A stretch of 64,000 nt of DNA from Kiritimatiellaeota bacterium B1221. Lineage in GTDB: Bacteria > Verrucomicrobiota > Kiritimatiellia > SS1-B-03-39 > UBA6053. Below, piece after piece: positions 34,841 through 44,633 of the stretch. The first letter of the stretch is position 1, and every line of letters begins with the position of its first letter. The translations under genes were made by a program, and so were the position numbers. The stretch lies in assembly GCA_029269125.1 (NCBI GenBank), contig JARHXX010000005.1:62001-126000 (forward strand), read 5' to 3'. The notes under the pieces are model-generated. The model worked only from the letters and a program-made list of their open reading frames with translations, ran no database searches and was not told the DNA's origin.

Positions 34841-35554
34841 ATGAAAAATATGAATTCTGAAAAACAGTTCTGTGGTTCTCAATCAGGCTTTACGCTGGTG
34901 GAAATGTTGATGTCGATGGGCATCATGTTTTCAGTGTTTGCGATGTCGATTGGTTTTTTGATTGAAAGTGGCCGGATCAATTTTGTCAGCGCGGAGAAGA
35001 ATGATATCAACCGGGAGGTGCGGAAGGTGGTGACGCGAATGGCGACGGAGGCCAAACAATCCAATCTGTTTGTGGTTTATAAATCGGCGGCCATGGCGGA
35101 CCGGGATTTGAGTACGGATCGGGTGCGTCCGAATGAAGCAGGAGACTGTCTACTGTTGGTCTACAAAACGGGATATGCCGAAATGATGGATATGGGGGTG
35201 GATCCGCTGCATGACCCGCGGCCCGTGAATAAACTGGTTTTGTATTACCGGTCGGTTACCCATGAGGAGGATGGACAGGAGAGGGGGCCGGTGCGCCGTT
35301 GGGTAAAAGATTTGTCGTCGAGTCCGGAGACAGATGCGGATAAGATTCATAACATTGAACAGATGATTCCCTCCTTAAGTGTGTTGGAAAGTGAAAGTTC
35401 GGAGGTGGTGGAGTTGTCGGAAGGTCTGGCCAACGGCCGTTTGTTTTACAATTTTCAAAATAAAACTGTGATGATTAACGGAAAAATCATCCATGGCAAT
35501 CAGGCCAAATGGGTGACGGACACGTATAATTTTTCGATCTCACCCAGAGGATAA
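34841..35554 (+). CDS. Type IV prepilin-like protein (Verru_Chthon cassette C-like)
   Basis: 237-aa prepilin with leader ending in Gly16 followed by FTLVEMLMSMGIMFSVFAMS; Glu21 is at mature position +5. The remainder (FVSAEKNDINREVRKVVTRMATEAKQSNLF) resembles PilW/GspJ-type minor pilins, with a second half that is mostly beta-like. It sits between the B-like prepilin (5-bp gap) and the large PilX-like gene (5-bp gap), so the three are co-transcribed. A minor-pilin trio of PilV-, PilW- and PilX-like proteins is a known initiation complex for type IV pili; that this set does the same is inference. Confidence 0.85.
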   Translation: MKNMNSEKQFCGSQSGFTLVEMLMSMGIMFSVFAMSIGFLIESGRINFVSAEKNDINREVRKVVTRMATEAKQSNLFVVYKSAAMADRDLSTDRVRPNEAGDCLLLVYKTGYAEMMDMGVDPLHDPRPVNKLVLYYRSVTHEEDGQERGPVRRWVKDLSSSPETDADKIHNIEQMIPSLSVLESESSEVVELSEGLANGRLFYNFQNKTVMINGKIIHGNQAKWVTDTYNFSISPRG

Positions 35555-35559
35555 TTTTT

Positions 35560-38049
35560 ATGAAAATTTTAAGCCATCATTTAAAGATCAAGAGAGGGGG
35601 CCGCGAGGGAAGTGCGTTGATGACGGTCTTATTGCTGTTGGGAATCGTTTCCGTTCTTTCGGCTTCGTTGCTGAGTCTGGGGGTACAGGAAGCGGATTTT
35701 AATGGGCGACGCAGTGCGGATATTGAGGCAAAGCATGTTGTGGAGTCGGCCATTGAAATGGCGATGGCGCGCTTGGAGGCCACGTTTAAGGAGTCGCAAA
35801 CCATTACCGCGAGTTCACCTGATATTACTCTTTCCGCGCAGGAACAGGCGATCTTGCTCAATGATAGTAAGTATGTGAAGTCGGTCCGGATCGTTTCGGT
35901 GACCAACCAACTTTTACGTCAGCGGATTTATGTGGACGAAAATGATCCGGATACGCTTTTGGACCCTCATCGGGGAGCCTTTGTCAATGTCAGTGAATGG
36001 GATGTGGTCGCGGAGGTGACGCTCAATTATCGGCAGGACAGCCGCACCATACGGGCGGTTCAGAGTTTTCAGGTCCGGGAGTCCCCCTTTTTCACCCATG
36101 CGATTTTTTATAACATGGATTTAGAGTTTCATCCCGGACCGCGCATGGTGATCAATGGTCCGGTGCATACCAACGGGACGGTTTGGTTGTTGGGAAGTCA
36201 GAACAATGGATTGTTTTTTCTGGATAAAGTTTCGGCGACAAAAGCCATTCGGGTGGGAACCATGACAGATGCGGTGGGGCCGGATGGGGAAGTTTTTCAG
36301 GATGACTGGTCGGAAATGACCAAAGCCAACGGGAGTCCTGACAGTCATACAAGTAAAGACGGGCGCAATGTTTGGTTTAATACAGACGGGGTCGTTATTC
36401 CCGGGACCGAATCGAAAACACTGGACGGCACCACTTTCGGGAATTTATATGACGGGTATTCCGATTATATGACCAAGGACGCATATTTTGACAGTTTAAG
36501 TGAGGACAGTGGAAAGTTATTTGACCGCACCGGTTTTTCAACCATCAATGAATTTCTGGCAAACCGCTATAATGGAAATTTAGTGGTGGGTTCCTCGGAT
36601 GCGCCTGTGATCCGTCCGCAGTTTATCCCCGACTATGTGGCGGAAGACGGGTCGGGAAACGGGAGGAATTCGGGCTATTCCCTGATTGAGCCTCTGATGA
36701 GCGGTTCTGACAGCAGTGGCAATAAAAACAGCTTTCATAAAGGGGAGGCTGAAAAGGAGAAATATGCCTACAAGGCGGGTCTGACCTTTAAAGTGGTTTA
36801 TAGTCCGGGTGGCACCCCGACGGCGGCAAATGCGGTGCAGATGATCAAAAACGGGGAAGATCGATATCAGGTGAAGAAAGGAAAGAAGAAGCTCAACGAG
36901 GATGCTCTGACGGATTATTATTTGGTGCCGACCAAAACCAAACGGGGCAATGCTTTTGATATGGATTCCACTGACATGGCGGCTTCTCCGGAGTTTCCGG
37001 TGTTAGATGGTGACGGCAATGCGGTGTATGATGAAGAAGGGAATGCGGTAACCGAATCGGTATTGCAAACCACTGCCGATGCGGTGTTCCTCTCCGAGGA
37101 GTTGGTTGATAAATTTGCCCGTATCCGTTTATATGAAGAGGAGGATTCTAAACCGGTGTCGGAGGGTGGGTTGTATGATAAACGTCGGGAGAAAGCTTTG
37201 GATTTATTGGAAATGGACATCGGTAAATTTAAAGATGAATTGGTCGAGAGTACGGATACGGATCGTTTCAGTGATGGGACGACCACCACATTCACACCCT
37301 TCACGGACTATAATGGACTGGTTTATGTGGAATTCCCGACTGAAGAAACGGTGCGGCCGGATTATATTGCGGTGGCGAAGGATGATTACCGGTATGAAGA
37401 TGTGGGGAGTTCTTCTGAGTCGGTGGGGCTGGGGCTGATGCTCTCGAATGCCAAGGAGCTTCCAAATCCCGATTACAATGCCACTAAAGCGCCGGGTTTC
37501 ACCTTGGCCACCAACGGGACGGTTTATCTGAAGGGCAGTTATAATGCGGATGGAAACTCGAGTACCGGCAGTTCTGTAGATGCGGATGGAGAAAGCAGTG
37601 CCTACAACACGCTGGCGGCGATCGCTGCGGATTCGATCACGTTTTTGAGCGATGCCTTTGACTTCAGCAAAGCGAAGAACAGTCCCGGGGACCGCCCCGC
37701 GGAATTTACCGAGGTGAATGCGGCATTGATGTCCGGGATTGTGCCCACCAACAAGCCGGGGGTGGATTATAATGGAGATGGTGTTGACGATATGATTTTG
37801 AGTGGAGGGTCTCATAATTATCCGCGTTTTCTTGAAAACTGGAGTGGCAAGACTTTTCGTTATCGGGGATCAATGGTTGCCTTTTATGAAAGTGAAGTGG
37901 CGACGGAGCCACAGTTGCAGACGGGCAACAGCTATTACAGTCCGCCCAAACGTGAGTATGGATTTTTTGAGGAGTTTTCGACAGGAAGTCAGCCACCGGG
38001 AACGCCGATGGGGCGGACCTTCTTTAAATTAGACTTTCGGATCCTTTAA
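35560..38049 (+). CDS. Large PilX-like pilus-associated protein
   Basis: 829-aa protein with a PilX-type N-terminus: basic start, Gly-Ser-Ala, then LMTVLLLLGIVSVLSASLLSL and QEADFNGRRSADIEAKHVVESAIEMAMARL. There is no GFTLxE motif, as in PilX and GspK. Segments ILFYNMDLEF-like (AIFYNMDLEFHPGPRMVINGPVHTNG spans residues 184-210) are typical of these verrucomicrobial proteins. An Asp-rich EF-hand/dockerin-like loop, DYNGDGVDDMIL, is at 736-747. The last part has SYYSPPKREYGFF and ends in FFKLDFRIL. Third gene of the pilin operon, with a GAGGA Shine-Dalgarno sequence. Its size is far above the 150-200 aa of classical PilX; the extra mass may be a surface tip or adhesive domain (inference). Confidence 0.75.
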   Translation: MKILSHHLKIKRGGREGSALMTVLLLLGIVSVLSASLLSLGVQEADFNGRRSADIEAKHVVESAIEMAMARLEATFKESQTITASSPDITLSAQEQAILLNDSKYVKSVRIVSVTNQLLRQRIYVDENDPDTLLDPHRGAFVNVSEWDVVAEVTLNYRQDSRTIRAVQSFQVRESPFFTHAIFYNMDLEFHPGPRMVINGPVHTNGTVWLLGSQNNGLFFLDKVSATKAIRVGTMTDAVGPDGEVFQDDWSEMTKANGSPDSHTSKDGRNVWFNTDGVVIPGTESKTLDGTTFGNLYDGYSDYMTKDAYFDSLSEDSGKLFDRTGFSTINEFLANRYNGNLVVGSSDAPVIRPQFIPDYVAEDGSGNGRNSGYSLIEPLMSGSDSSGNKNSFHKGEAEKEKYAYKAGLTFKVVYSPGGTPTAANAVQMIKNGEDRYQVKKGKKKLNEDALTDYYLVPTKTKRGNAFDMDSTDMAASPEFPVLDGDGNAVYDEEGNAVTESVLQTTADAVFLSEELVDKFARIRLYEEEDSKPVSEGGLYDKRREKALDLLEMDIGKFKDELVESTDTDRFSDGTTTTFTPFTDYNGLVYVEFPTEETVRPDYIAVAKDDYRYEDVGSSSESVGLGLMLSNAKELPNPDYNATKAPGFTLATNGTVYLKGSYNADGNSSTGSSVDADGESSAYNTLAAIAADSITFLSDAFDFSKAKNSPGDRPAEFTEVNAALMSGIVPTNKPGVDYNGDGVDDMILSGGSHNYPRFLENWSGKTFRYRGSMVAFYESEVATEPQLQTGNSYYSPPKREYGFFEEFSTGSQPPGTPMGRTFFKLDFRIL

Positions 38050-38112
38050 AACCGATGCACCTCGTCCCTGCATTCACTTGACCTGAAGTCGATTAGGGCA
38101 TATCGGAAGGGC

Positions 38113-38481
38113 ATGAACGAAACATACCCCCTTTCTTTGCGGATCGCTGTTGACGCGCTCCGTGCCCGCCTGGCTGAAGACCTTAAAATTCTATACGTTC
38201 GAGATGTCTCGACGGTAACCGATTATTTTGTGCTTGCGACGGGAAGCAGTACACCGCATCTCCATGCCTTAAGTCAGGAGGTAGATATTGCGCGCAAAGA
38301 TGCCCGCATTAAAATGACCCGTAAAGGCGGAGGTGCCCAGAGTGGATGGATGGTATTGGATTTTGGTGATATCATTGTGCATGTGATGACACCCGAATTG
38401 CGGGAGTTCTATGCCCTGGAGCAACTCTGGAGCGATGCGAAAACGGTGGACGCAGACAGCATTCAGCTGAATGAAGACTGA
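38113..38481 (+). CDS. rsfS: Ribosomal silencing factor RsfS
   Basis: 122-aa member of the RsfS/YbeB/Iojap family, which binds ribosomal protein L14 and blocks joining of ribosomal subunits under nutrient limitation. LKILYVRDVSTVTDYFVLATGSS and GWMVLDFGDIIVHVMTPELREFYALEQLW are the diagnostic family segments. Length is normal. It follows the pilin operon by 63 bp. The usual neighbour nadD is not seen here. Confidence 0.95.
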   Translation: MNETYPLSLRIAVDALRARLAEDLKILYVRDVSTVTDYFVLATGSSTPHLHALSQEVDIARKDARIKMTRKGGGAQSGWMVLDFGDIIVHVMTPELREFYALEQLWSDAKTVDADSIQLNED

Positions 38482-38553
38482 TCGCAGATGAATGATTTAT
38501 GACTTGTAATCAGAAATTTGAGAGCGCTGACCCGCGACTTCCGGCCTCTGTCT

Positions 38554-38576
38554 TCGATCCCCCGGTTCTCCGCCAA
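38554..38576 (+). other. tRNA 3'-end-like fragment
   Basis: TTCGATC-CCCCG-GTTCTCC-G-CCA matches the T-loop, 3' T-stem, 3' acceptor strand, discriminator and encoded CCA of a tRNA. The base before it is C rather than the invariant G53, and no 5' acceptor or D-arm is present, so it is not a functional tRNA. It could be an att-type remnant or chance. Confidence 0.25.
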
Positions 38577-38695
38577 CAGATATCCGAGATCTCCCAATAG
38601 GTTTTACGTCTCAGAAAGTCTAAAAAAGATTGATAGAAGTTTTAATGCATGTAAGTTAGTGGTCACGTAATGAAGTTATATTATAGGGTACTTAC

Positions 38696-41548
38696 ATGAA
38701 TGAACAAAAGGGTTTGGCCTCAATGGACGCAAACGGATTGGCCTACATCGAAGCGTTGTATGAGGATTATATCAATGATCCATCTTCGGTAAGTGACGAT
38801 TGGCGTCAGAATTTTCTCCAGCAGGAAAAGGTGGAGGAAGGGAACCCGGTGGTGAATCCCAAACGGGTGGAGGCGGAGTTGACCCAACGCGCGCGCTGGT
38901 CCAGTTCTGCCCGTTCGGTTTCCGGGAGCACGCCGGTGAGCGGTTCCTCAGATGAATCCTGGATGGCAAAACAAGCCGCGGTGCTTCGTTTAATTCAGGC
39001 CTACCGGATTCTGGGGCACGTGAAGGCAGATACAGATCCGATTCATTTGCGTCAGATTCCCAATGTAAGTGATTTGGATCCGGCCGCCTATGGTTTATCT
39101 GATGTGGATATGGACCTGGTCTTTAACACGGGCAATCTGGTGGCTCCTGATTTTCTGAAGTTACGCGATATTCTCGAGTTGCTGCAGAAGACTTACACCG
39201 GTTCGGTGGGGATTGAATATATGTTCATCTCGGATTCCGAGCAAAAGAACTGGTTGATCCACCGGGCAGAAAGCACCCAGGCGCGTGAAGAGCTGACGGT
39301 GAATGAGCGGAAAACCTTATTGTCCTCTTTGGTGTCTGCCGGGGGATTGGAACATTATTTACACGTGAAATTTTCGGGCAAAAAGCGGTTTTCTCTGGAA
39401 GGAGGCGAATCGTTTATCCCCATGGTGCATGAAATTATTCAGCGGGCGGGCGCACAGGGTGTGGATGAAGTGGTGATCGGGATGGCGCACCGGGGGCGCC
39501 TGAATTTGCTGACCAATGTGATGGGCAAAGCGCCGAGTATTCTCTTTCAGGAATTTGGTGAGCACGTTGCGGGGATGGATGATACCATGACGGGTGACGT
39601 GAAATACCATCAGGGATTTAGTTCGGATGTGCAAACGGAAGGGGGCTTGGTGCATTTGGCCCTTGCATTTAATCCTTCTCATCTGGAGATTATTAATCCG
39701 GTGATCTGTGGTTCTTCCCGGGCGCGCATGGAGCGGGCAGGCGATACGTCTCTGCAAAAAGTGCTACCATTGATGGTGCACGGTGATGCGGCGATTTCGG
39801 GTCAGGGGGTGGTATATGAATCGGCCCAGATGTCTCAGACCCGGGGGTATGGGGTGGGGGGAACGATTCATATTGTGATTAACAATCAGGTGGGGTTCAC
39901 CACCAGTCATCCCCGGGATTCACGGTCTTCTTTATATTGTACCGATGTGGGCAAGGTCACGGAATGTCCTATTTTTCATGTGAACGGAGATGATCCGGAA
40001 GCGGTGGTCTGGGCGGTACGCGCGGCGGTGGATTTCCGGATGAAGTTTCACAAAGACGTGTTTATCGATTTGCTTTGTTTCCGCAAACACGGTCACAACG
40101 AGGGGGATGAACCTTCGGTCACTCAGCCGGCGATGTACCGGATTATCCGCAAACATCCGGGGACTCCCGAAGTTTATGCACGGAAGCTTATGGATGCGGG
40201 GGTGATAGAAGAAGCGGAGTTTGATCAACTCAAACAGAACTACCGGGATGCTTTGGATGAAGGGTCCCAGGTTGCGCCGCATGTGGTTCCCCGAAACCTC
40301 CACACCAAATACTATACGGCCTGGCAGCCTTACCTCAATGGAAACTGGGACGATGAAACTGAAACAGCCGTTTCGGTGCGGAAGTTAAAACGCCTGGGCT
40401 TGGAAGCATGCCGTTTACCGATTGATTTCTCGCTGCATCCGGCGGTTCGAAAACTGATGGATGACCGTTTGGAGATGATCCGGGGGGAGATGCCTTTGGA
40501 CTGGGGCTGTGCGGAAACCCTGGCGTATACCACGCTGATTGAAAACGGATTCCGGGTGCGGATCAGTGGTCAGGACAGCGGGCGCGGTACTTTTTTCCAT
40601 CGACATGCAGTGGTGCATGACTACTCGACGGGGAACCGTTATGTGCCGCTCCAGCATTTCGCCCAAAGCCGGGGCAGCCATTTCCGGGTGATTGATTCGA
40701 TCCTGTCGGAAGAGGCGGTGCTCGGGTTTGAATACGGCTACAGTATGACGGATCCCGGAACGCTCTCGATTTGGGAAGCACAATATGGCGATTTTGTGAA
40801 TGGAGCGCAGGTGCTTATCGATCAATTTATCAGTTCCTCGCAACAAAAGTGGAATTTGTTTTCCGGTTTGGTGATGATGCTTCCCCACGGATGGGAAGGG
40901 CAGGGACCTGAGCATTCTTCGGCCCGGCTGGAACGTTTTTTGCAGTTGTGTGCGCAAGACAATCTGCAGGTGGTGGTGCCTTCCACCTCGGCACAGATGT
41001 TTCATGTGTTGCGTCGGCAGTTGCTGCGCAAGCATCGTACCCCGCTGATTATTATGAGTCCCAAAAGCATGTTGAGACGGAAAGATTCTTTCTCCACACT
41101 GCAGGATCTCTCCAAAGGGGAATTCCAATGTCTCATCCCGGAAACCAGCAGGAAGATCAAAAATGAAGAGGTCGAGCGGGTGGTGGTTTGTAGTGGGAAA
41201 GTCTACTATGAGCTGCTGGGAAAACGCGATGAACTCAAAATGAAAAACGTGGTGCTGTTACGGTTGGAACAGCTCTATCCATTTGACCATGAAGCGGTTT
41301 GCCGTGAGTTGAATCGGTATGAAAATGCCGCCACCATGGTTTGGTGTCAGGAAGAACCCTTGAATCAGGGGGCTTGGTACCAAATTCGTCATCGACTGCA
41401 ACAGTGTCTGCGTGACGGGCAGGAACTGGAGTTCGCCGGTCGGGTCGCCTGTTCCGCACCTGCAGGTGGCAGTCCGCTACGTCACAATCAACGTGAACAG
41501 ATGTTGATTCATGCCGCGCTGGGTCTTGAATCCCCCGAGCTCAATTAA
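38696..41548 (+). CDS. sucA: 2-oxoglutarate dehydrogenase E1
   Basis: Thiamin diphosphate-dependent E1 of the TCA-cycle complex, 950 aa, normal length. The N-terminus has the E2-binding motif region YIEALYEDYINDPSSVSDDW typical of SucA. Core signatures are HRGRLNLLTNVMGK, MVHGDAAISGQGVVYE, IVINNQVGFTTSHP, FRKHGHNEGDEPSVTQPAMY and, in the second TPP-binding half, GQDSGRGTFFHRH and GFEYGYSMTDP. It is followed after 50 bp by sucB. There is no strong Shine-Dalgarno sequence before the ATG. lpd is not part of this operon. Confidence 0.97.
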   Translation: MNEQKGLASMDANGLAYIEALYEDYINDPSSVSDDWRQNFLQQEKVEEGNPVVNPKRVEAELTQRARWSSSARSVSGSTPVSGSSDESWMAKQAAVLRLIQAYRILGHVKADTDPIHLRQIPNVSDLDPAAYGLSDVDMDLVFNTGNLVAPDFLKLRDILELLQKTYTGSVGIEYMFISDSEQKNWLIHRAESTQAREELTVNERKTLLSSLVSAGGLEHYLHVKFSGKKRFSLEGGESFIPMVHEIIQRAGAQGVDEVVIGMAHRGRLNLLTNVMGKAPSILFQEFGEHVAGMDDTMTGDVKYHQGFSSDVQTEGGLVHLALAFNPSHLEIINPVICGSSRARMERAGDTSLQKVLPLMVHGDAAISGQGVVYESAQMSQTRGYGVGGTIHIVINNQVGFTTSHPRDSRSSLYCTDVGKVTECPIFHVNGDDPEAVVWAVRAAVDFRMKFHKDVFIDLLCFRKHGHNEGDEPSVTQPAMYRIIRKHPGTPEVYARKLMDAGVIEEAEFDQLKQNYRDALDEGSQVAPHVVPRNLHTKYYTAWQPYLNGNWDDETETAVSVRKLKRLGLEACRLPIDFSLHPAVRKLMDDRLEMIRGEMPLDWGCAETLAYTTLIENGFRVRISGQDSGRGTFFHRHAVVHDYSTGNRYVPLQHFAQSRGSHFRVIDSILSEEAVLGFEYGYSMTDPGTLSIWEAQYGDFVNGAQVLIDQFISSSQQKWNLFSGLVMMLPHGWEGQGPEHSSARLERFLQLCAQDNLQVVVPSTSAQMFHVLRRQLLRKHRTPLIIMSPKSMLRRKDSFSTLQDLSKGEFQCLIPETSRKIKNEEVERVVVCSGKVYYELLGKRDELKMKNVVLLRLEQLYPFDHEAVCRELNRYENAATMVWCQEEPLNQGAWYQIRHRLQQCLRDGQELEFAGRVACSAPAGGSPLRHNQREQMLIHAALGLESPELN

Positions 41549-41598
41549 TCTCACTTTTATTATCTTAAAATTTTTCACAGCCTACCCCTAAGTCCCTT

Positions 41599-42894
41599 AT
41601 GAGTATTTCTATTAAAACCCCCGAACTTCCCGAATCCGTTGACGAAGCGACCTTGCTTACATGGCATGCCGATCCCGGTTCTGCCGTGAAACGGGATGAC
41701 AAGATCGCCGATGTTGAAACTGATAAAATTGTGTTGGAGGTTTTTGCGCCAGCGAATGGGATTTTGAATACCAAAGTGGCAGAGGGCGATATTCTTAAAC
41801 GGGGAGATTTGATTGCGGAACTGGATGAAAGCGGGACGGCATCTGCGCCTGCACAGGCGGCAAGCCCAACGGCGGATACACCGGCAGCCACTGAAAAAAG
41901 TCCGGCCAAGCCGGCTGAAGCCAGAGAGGAAATTGAAGAGCTCTCTGTCTCCGGTGATGAACTGAAGGGGCTGAGTCCTTCTGTACGGAAACTGATGCAG
42001 GAGAATAATATTCATCCACGGAGCGTGCAGGGTTCGGGCAAAGGGGGCCGGCTGACCCGACAGGATGTACAACGTTACCTGGATGAGACACCGGAAGCGA
42101 AAAAGAATTTAGGTTTGGGGAGTCCGGAACGGGTGTTGGATATGTCGGTGGCCAAGCAGGCGGCTTCATCGTCCTCAAGTCAGAAGGAAGATCCTTCCTA
42201 CGTGCGCCGGGTGCAAATGACCCAGTTGCGTTCACGGGTGGCGACCCGTCTGAAAGAAGTTCAAAACACCGCGGCATTGCTGACCACCTTTAATGAAGTC
42301 AACATGAAGCCGGTAATGGATATTCGGGCCAAATACAAGGACCGGTTCCTGGCGGACTACGGGGTGAAACTCGGTTTCATGTCTTTCTTTGTGAAAGCCA
42401 GCGTCGAAGCACTCAAAAAGTTTCCGATTGTGAATGCGCAGTTGGACGGAAGGGATATTCTTTATCAGGAGGAGTATCACATCGGCGTGGCTGTGGATTC
42501 TCCCCGGGGATTGGTGGTGCCGGTATTGCGAAATGCTGAAAATATGAGTTTTGCGGATGTGGAAAGTGAAATCCGCGGACTCGCCGGTAAAGCCAAGGAT
42601 GCCAAATTGGCCTATGAAGATTTGATTGGCGGTACCTTCACCATTACCAATGGGGGGGTCTTTGGCTCCATGCTTTCAACCCCGATCCTCAATGCACCTC
42701 AAAGTGCGATTCTGGGTATGCACACCATTCAGGAACGTGCCTGGGTGGAGAACGGAGAATTGGTGGTGCGCCCGGTCATGTACTTGGCCTTGACTTATGA
42801 CCACCGCCTGATTGACGGACGCGATGCGGTACAGTTCCTGGTGAGTATTAAAGAATCTCTCGAAGACCCCGCCCAGCTGATGCTCCAGCTTTAA
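41599..42894 (+). CDS. sucB: 2-oxoglutarate dehydrogenase E2, dihydrolipoamide succinyltransferase
   Basis: Core of the 2-oxoglutarate dehydrogenase complex, 431 aa. One lipoyl domain with [10 protein letters not shown] (Lys43), the DK form typical of SucB as opposed to the GK form of AceF. A subunit-binding domain ([19 protein letters not shown], about 125-143) is followed by the catalytic domain with [16 protein letters not shown] and [16 protein letters not shown] (His402, Asp406). The linker is Ala/Pro/Glu rich. It is the second gene of sucAB; E3 is probably shared with the pyruvate dehydrogenase operon at 8.4 kb. Confidence 0.97.
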   Translation: MSISIKTPELPESVDEATLLTWHADPGSAVKRDDKIADVETDKIVLEVFAPANGILNTKVAEGDILKRGDLIAELDESGTASAPAQAASPTADTPAATEKSPAKPAEAREEIEELSVSGDELKGLSPSVRKLMQENNIHPRSVQGSGKGGRLTRQDVQRYLDETPEAKKNLGLGSPERVLDMSVAKQAASSSSSQKEDPSYVRRVQMTQLRSRVATRLKEVQNTAALLTTFNEVNMKPVMDIRAKYKDRFLADYGVKLGFMSFFVKASVEALKKFPIVNAQLDGRDILYQEEYHIGVAVDSPRGLVVPVLRNAENMSFADVESEIRGLAGKAKDAKLAYEDLIGGTFTITNGGVFGSMLSTPILNAPQSAILGMHTIQERAWVENGELVVRPVMYLALTYDHRLIDGRDAVQFLVSIKESLEDPAQLMLQL

Positions 42895-42980
42895 TGGACA
42901 GGGGCGGTGAATCCGCAGGGATACCGACATTTTGACTGTTTATTTTGTAAGGTATCCTCATAATTGAGGGAACCTTCTGT

Positions 42981-44432
42981 ATGTCATCACTGCCTCTTAC
43001 TTTAGTCACCGGCGCCAGCGGATATGTTGGTGGACGTCTCCTCGATAAACTTTCAAAATCGGAAGTCACCCTTCGGGCGATGGCCAGGCGTCCGGAGGCA
43101 TTGGAAACCAAGTGGGGGGATCGGGTGGAGGTGGTCGAAGGCGATGTGCTTAAACCTGAATCCCTGCCCAAGGCGCTTCAGGGGGTACATACGGCCTATT
43201 ACTTAATACACTCGATGGGAAGTGGAGAGGATTTTGAGCAACAGGAAGAGACGTCGGCCCGGAATTTCGGGGCGGCGGCACTGAAAGCCGGGGTGAAAAA
43301 AATCATTTATTTGGGTGGGCTTTGTGATGAGAAATCGGATTTGTCTCCCCATATGCGCAGTCGACATCATACCGGACGAATATTGCGGGAGAGCGGGGTG
43401 CCGGTTCTTGAGTTCCGTGCATCTATTATTCTAGGGGCCGGCTCCCTGTCCTTTGAAATGATTCGCGCACTGGTGCAGCGTTTGCCGGTCATGGTCACGC
43501 CGAAATGGGCGTATGTAAAAGCGCAACCCATTTATGTGGAGGATTTGTTGGCCTATTTACATGAAGCTTTAAGTATCCCGGTTCCTGAATCGGTTATTTA
43601 TGAAATTGGGGGGGCGGATGTAGTAAGTTACAAAGAAATTATGCAGGCCTTTGCTGAGGCCCGTGGCCTTCAAAGAATCTTTTTGCCGGTTCCGGTGTTA
43701 AGTCCCTATTTATCGAGTTTATGGTTAGGCCTGGTGACCCCGCTTTTTGCAAGGGTGGGAAGAAAGTTGATTGAGAGTGTGACCCATCCGAGTGTGGTGA
43801 TGAATCCTGCTGCGCTGCGCAGATTTCAAATTGCCCCTTGTGGTTTAAAAGATGCGATTTCGCAGACCTTGATTGAAGAAGAGCGGGGATTTGCACTCAG
43901 CCGCTGGTCGGACTCGCTTTCATCCGGGAATACATACCGCACATGGGCCGGTGTTCGATTTGGAACCCGTTTGGTGGATTCGCGGACCGGTGAATGCGAT
44001 GCGGATGCGGAAACCCTGTTTGCGTCGGTAGAAAAAATCGGTGGCAAGAACGGTTGGTATTTTGGCAATATTTTATGGGGAATCCGAGGGGCCGCAGACG
44101 AATTACTGGGAGGCGTGGGGATGCGTCGCGGAAGACGGGATCCCGCGAAGTTACGTGTCGGAGATGTTTTGGATTGCTGGCGGGTGGAATCAATCGAAGC
44201 GGGAAAATGCCTGCGGTTGAAGGCGGAAATGAAGTTACCCGGCCGGGCATGGTTGGAGTTTGAGGTGAGCGCGCCTGATTCAGATCAGAAAAAAAGCAAG
44301 TTGCGGCAAACGGCGGTGTTTGATCCCAAAGGATTGTTTGGTTTGCTCTATTGGTACGGGATCTATCCGGTGCATGTCCTGATGTTTAAAGGGATGTTGC
44401 GCCGGCTGATTCATAGTGCTGAAATGAAATAG
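42981..44432 (+). CDS. SDR-family protein with C-terminal DUF2867 domain
   Basis: 483-aa protein. The N-terminal half is an atypical short-chain dehydrogenase fold: LVTGASGYVGGRLL (GxxGxxG at 11-17), then LRAMARRPEAL, EVVEGDVLKPESL and TAYYLIHSMGSG. This is the NAD(P)-binding NmrA-like group. The C-terminal part, from about residue 330 (FASVEKIGGKNGWYFGN, GMRRGRRDP, LKAEMKLPGRAWLEFEV), is DUF2867, often fused to this SDR type. Reaction and substrate are unknown. GAGGGA lies about 9 nt before the ATG. It is separated from sucB by 86 bp and seems monocistronic. Confidence 0.85.
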   Translation: MSSLPLTLVTGASGYVGGRLLDKLSKSEVTLRAMARRPEALETKWGDRVEVVEGDVLKPESLPKALQGVHTAYYLIHSMGSGEDFEQQEETSARNFGAAALKAGVKKIIYLGGLCDEKSDLSPHMRSRHHTGRILRESGVPVLEFRASIILGAGSLSFEMIRALVQRLPVMVTPKWAYVKAQPIYVEDLLAYLHEALSIPVPESVIYEIGGADVVSYKEIMQAFAEARGLQRIFLPVPVLSPYLSSLWLGLVTPLFARVGRKLIESVTHPSVVMNPAALRRFQIAPCGLKDAISQTLIEEERGFALSRWSDSLSSGNTYRTWAGVRFGTRLVDSRTGECDADAETLFASVEKIGGKNGWYFGNILWGIRGAADELLGGVGMRRGRRDPAKLRVGDVLDCWRVESIEAGKCLRLKAEMKLPGRAWLEFEVSAPDSDQKKSKLRQTAVFDPKGLFGLLYWYGIYPVHVLMFKGMLRRLIHSAEMK

Positions 44433-44633
44433 GACGAAGGTCGGTGCGGCGCCAAGAGTCGGTCACCGGGCTGCCCGCGGGGAGGGGAGGAAAGTTTCAG
44501 TCTCTGGGTGGAGGGTTTAGTTATAGGATGTGGCTAACATTTCTGCTGTTACTGCTAATAAAAGACCGGAATCTGGATATTTACTCTTTATTAATTACAG
44601 GTGGTAGGTAACCAAAGCAAAGGATTTGTTATT

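Noticed and set aside
38490..38580. A complete tRNA gene
   Set aside because: The anticodon-like and 3'-end-like pieces are too far apart, with no D-arm and no 5' acceptor strand.
44433..44633. Fur box or riboswitch upstream of feoAB
   Set aside because: No GATAATGATAATC-like inverted repeat and no recognisable RNA motif; a GGAGGAAAG word recalling RNase P RNA is too short to support a call.
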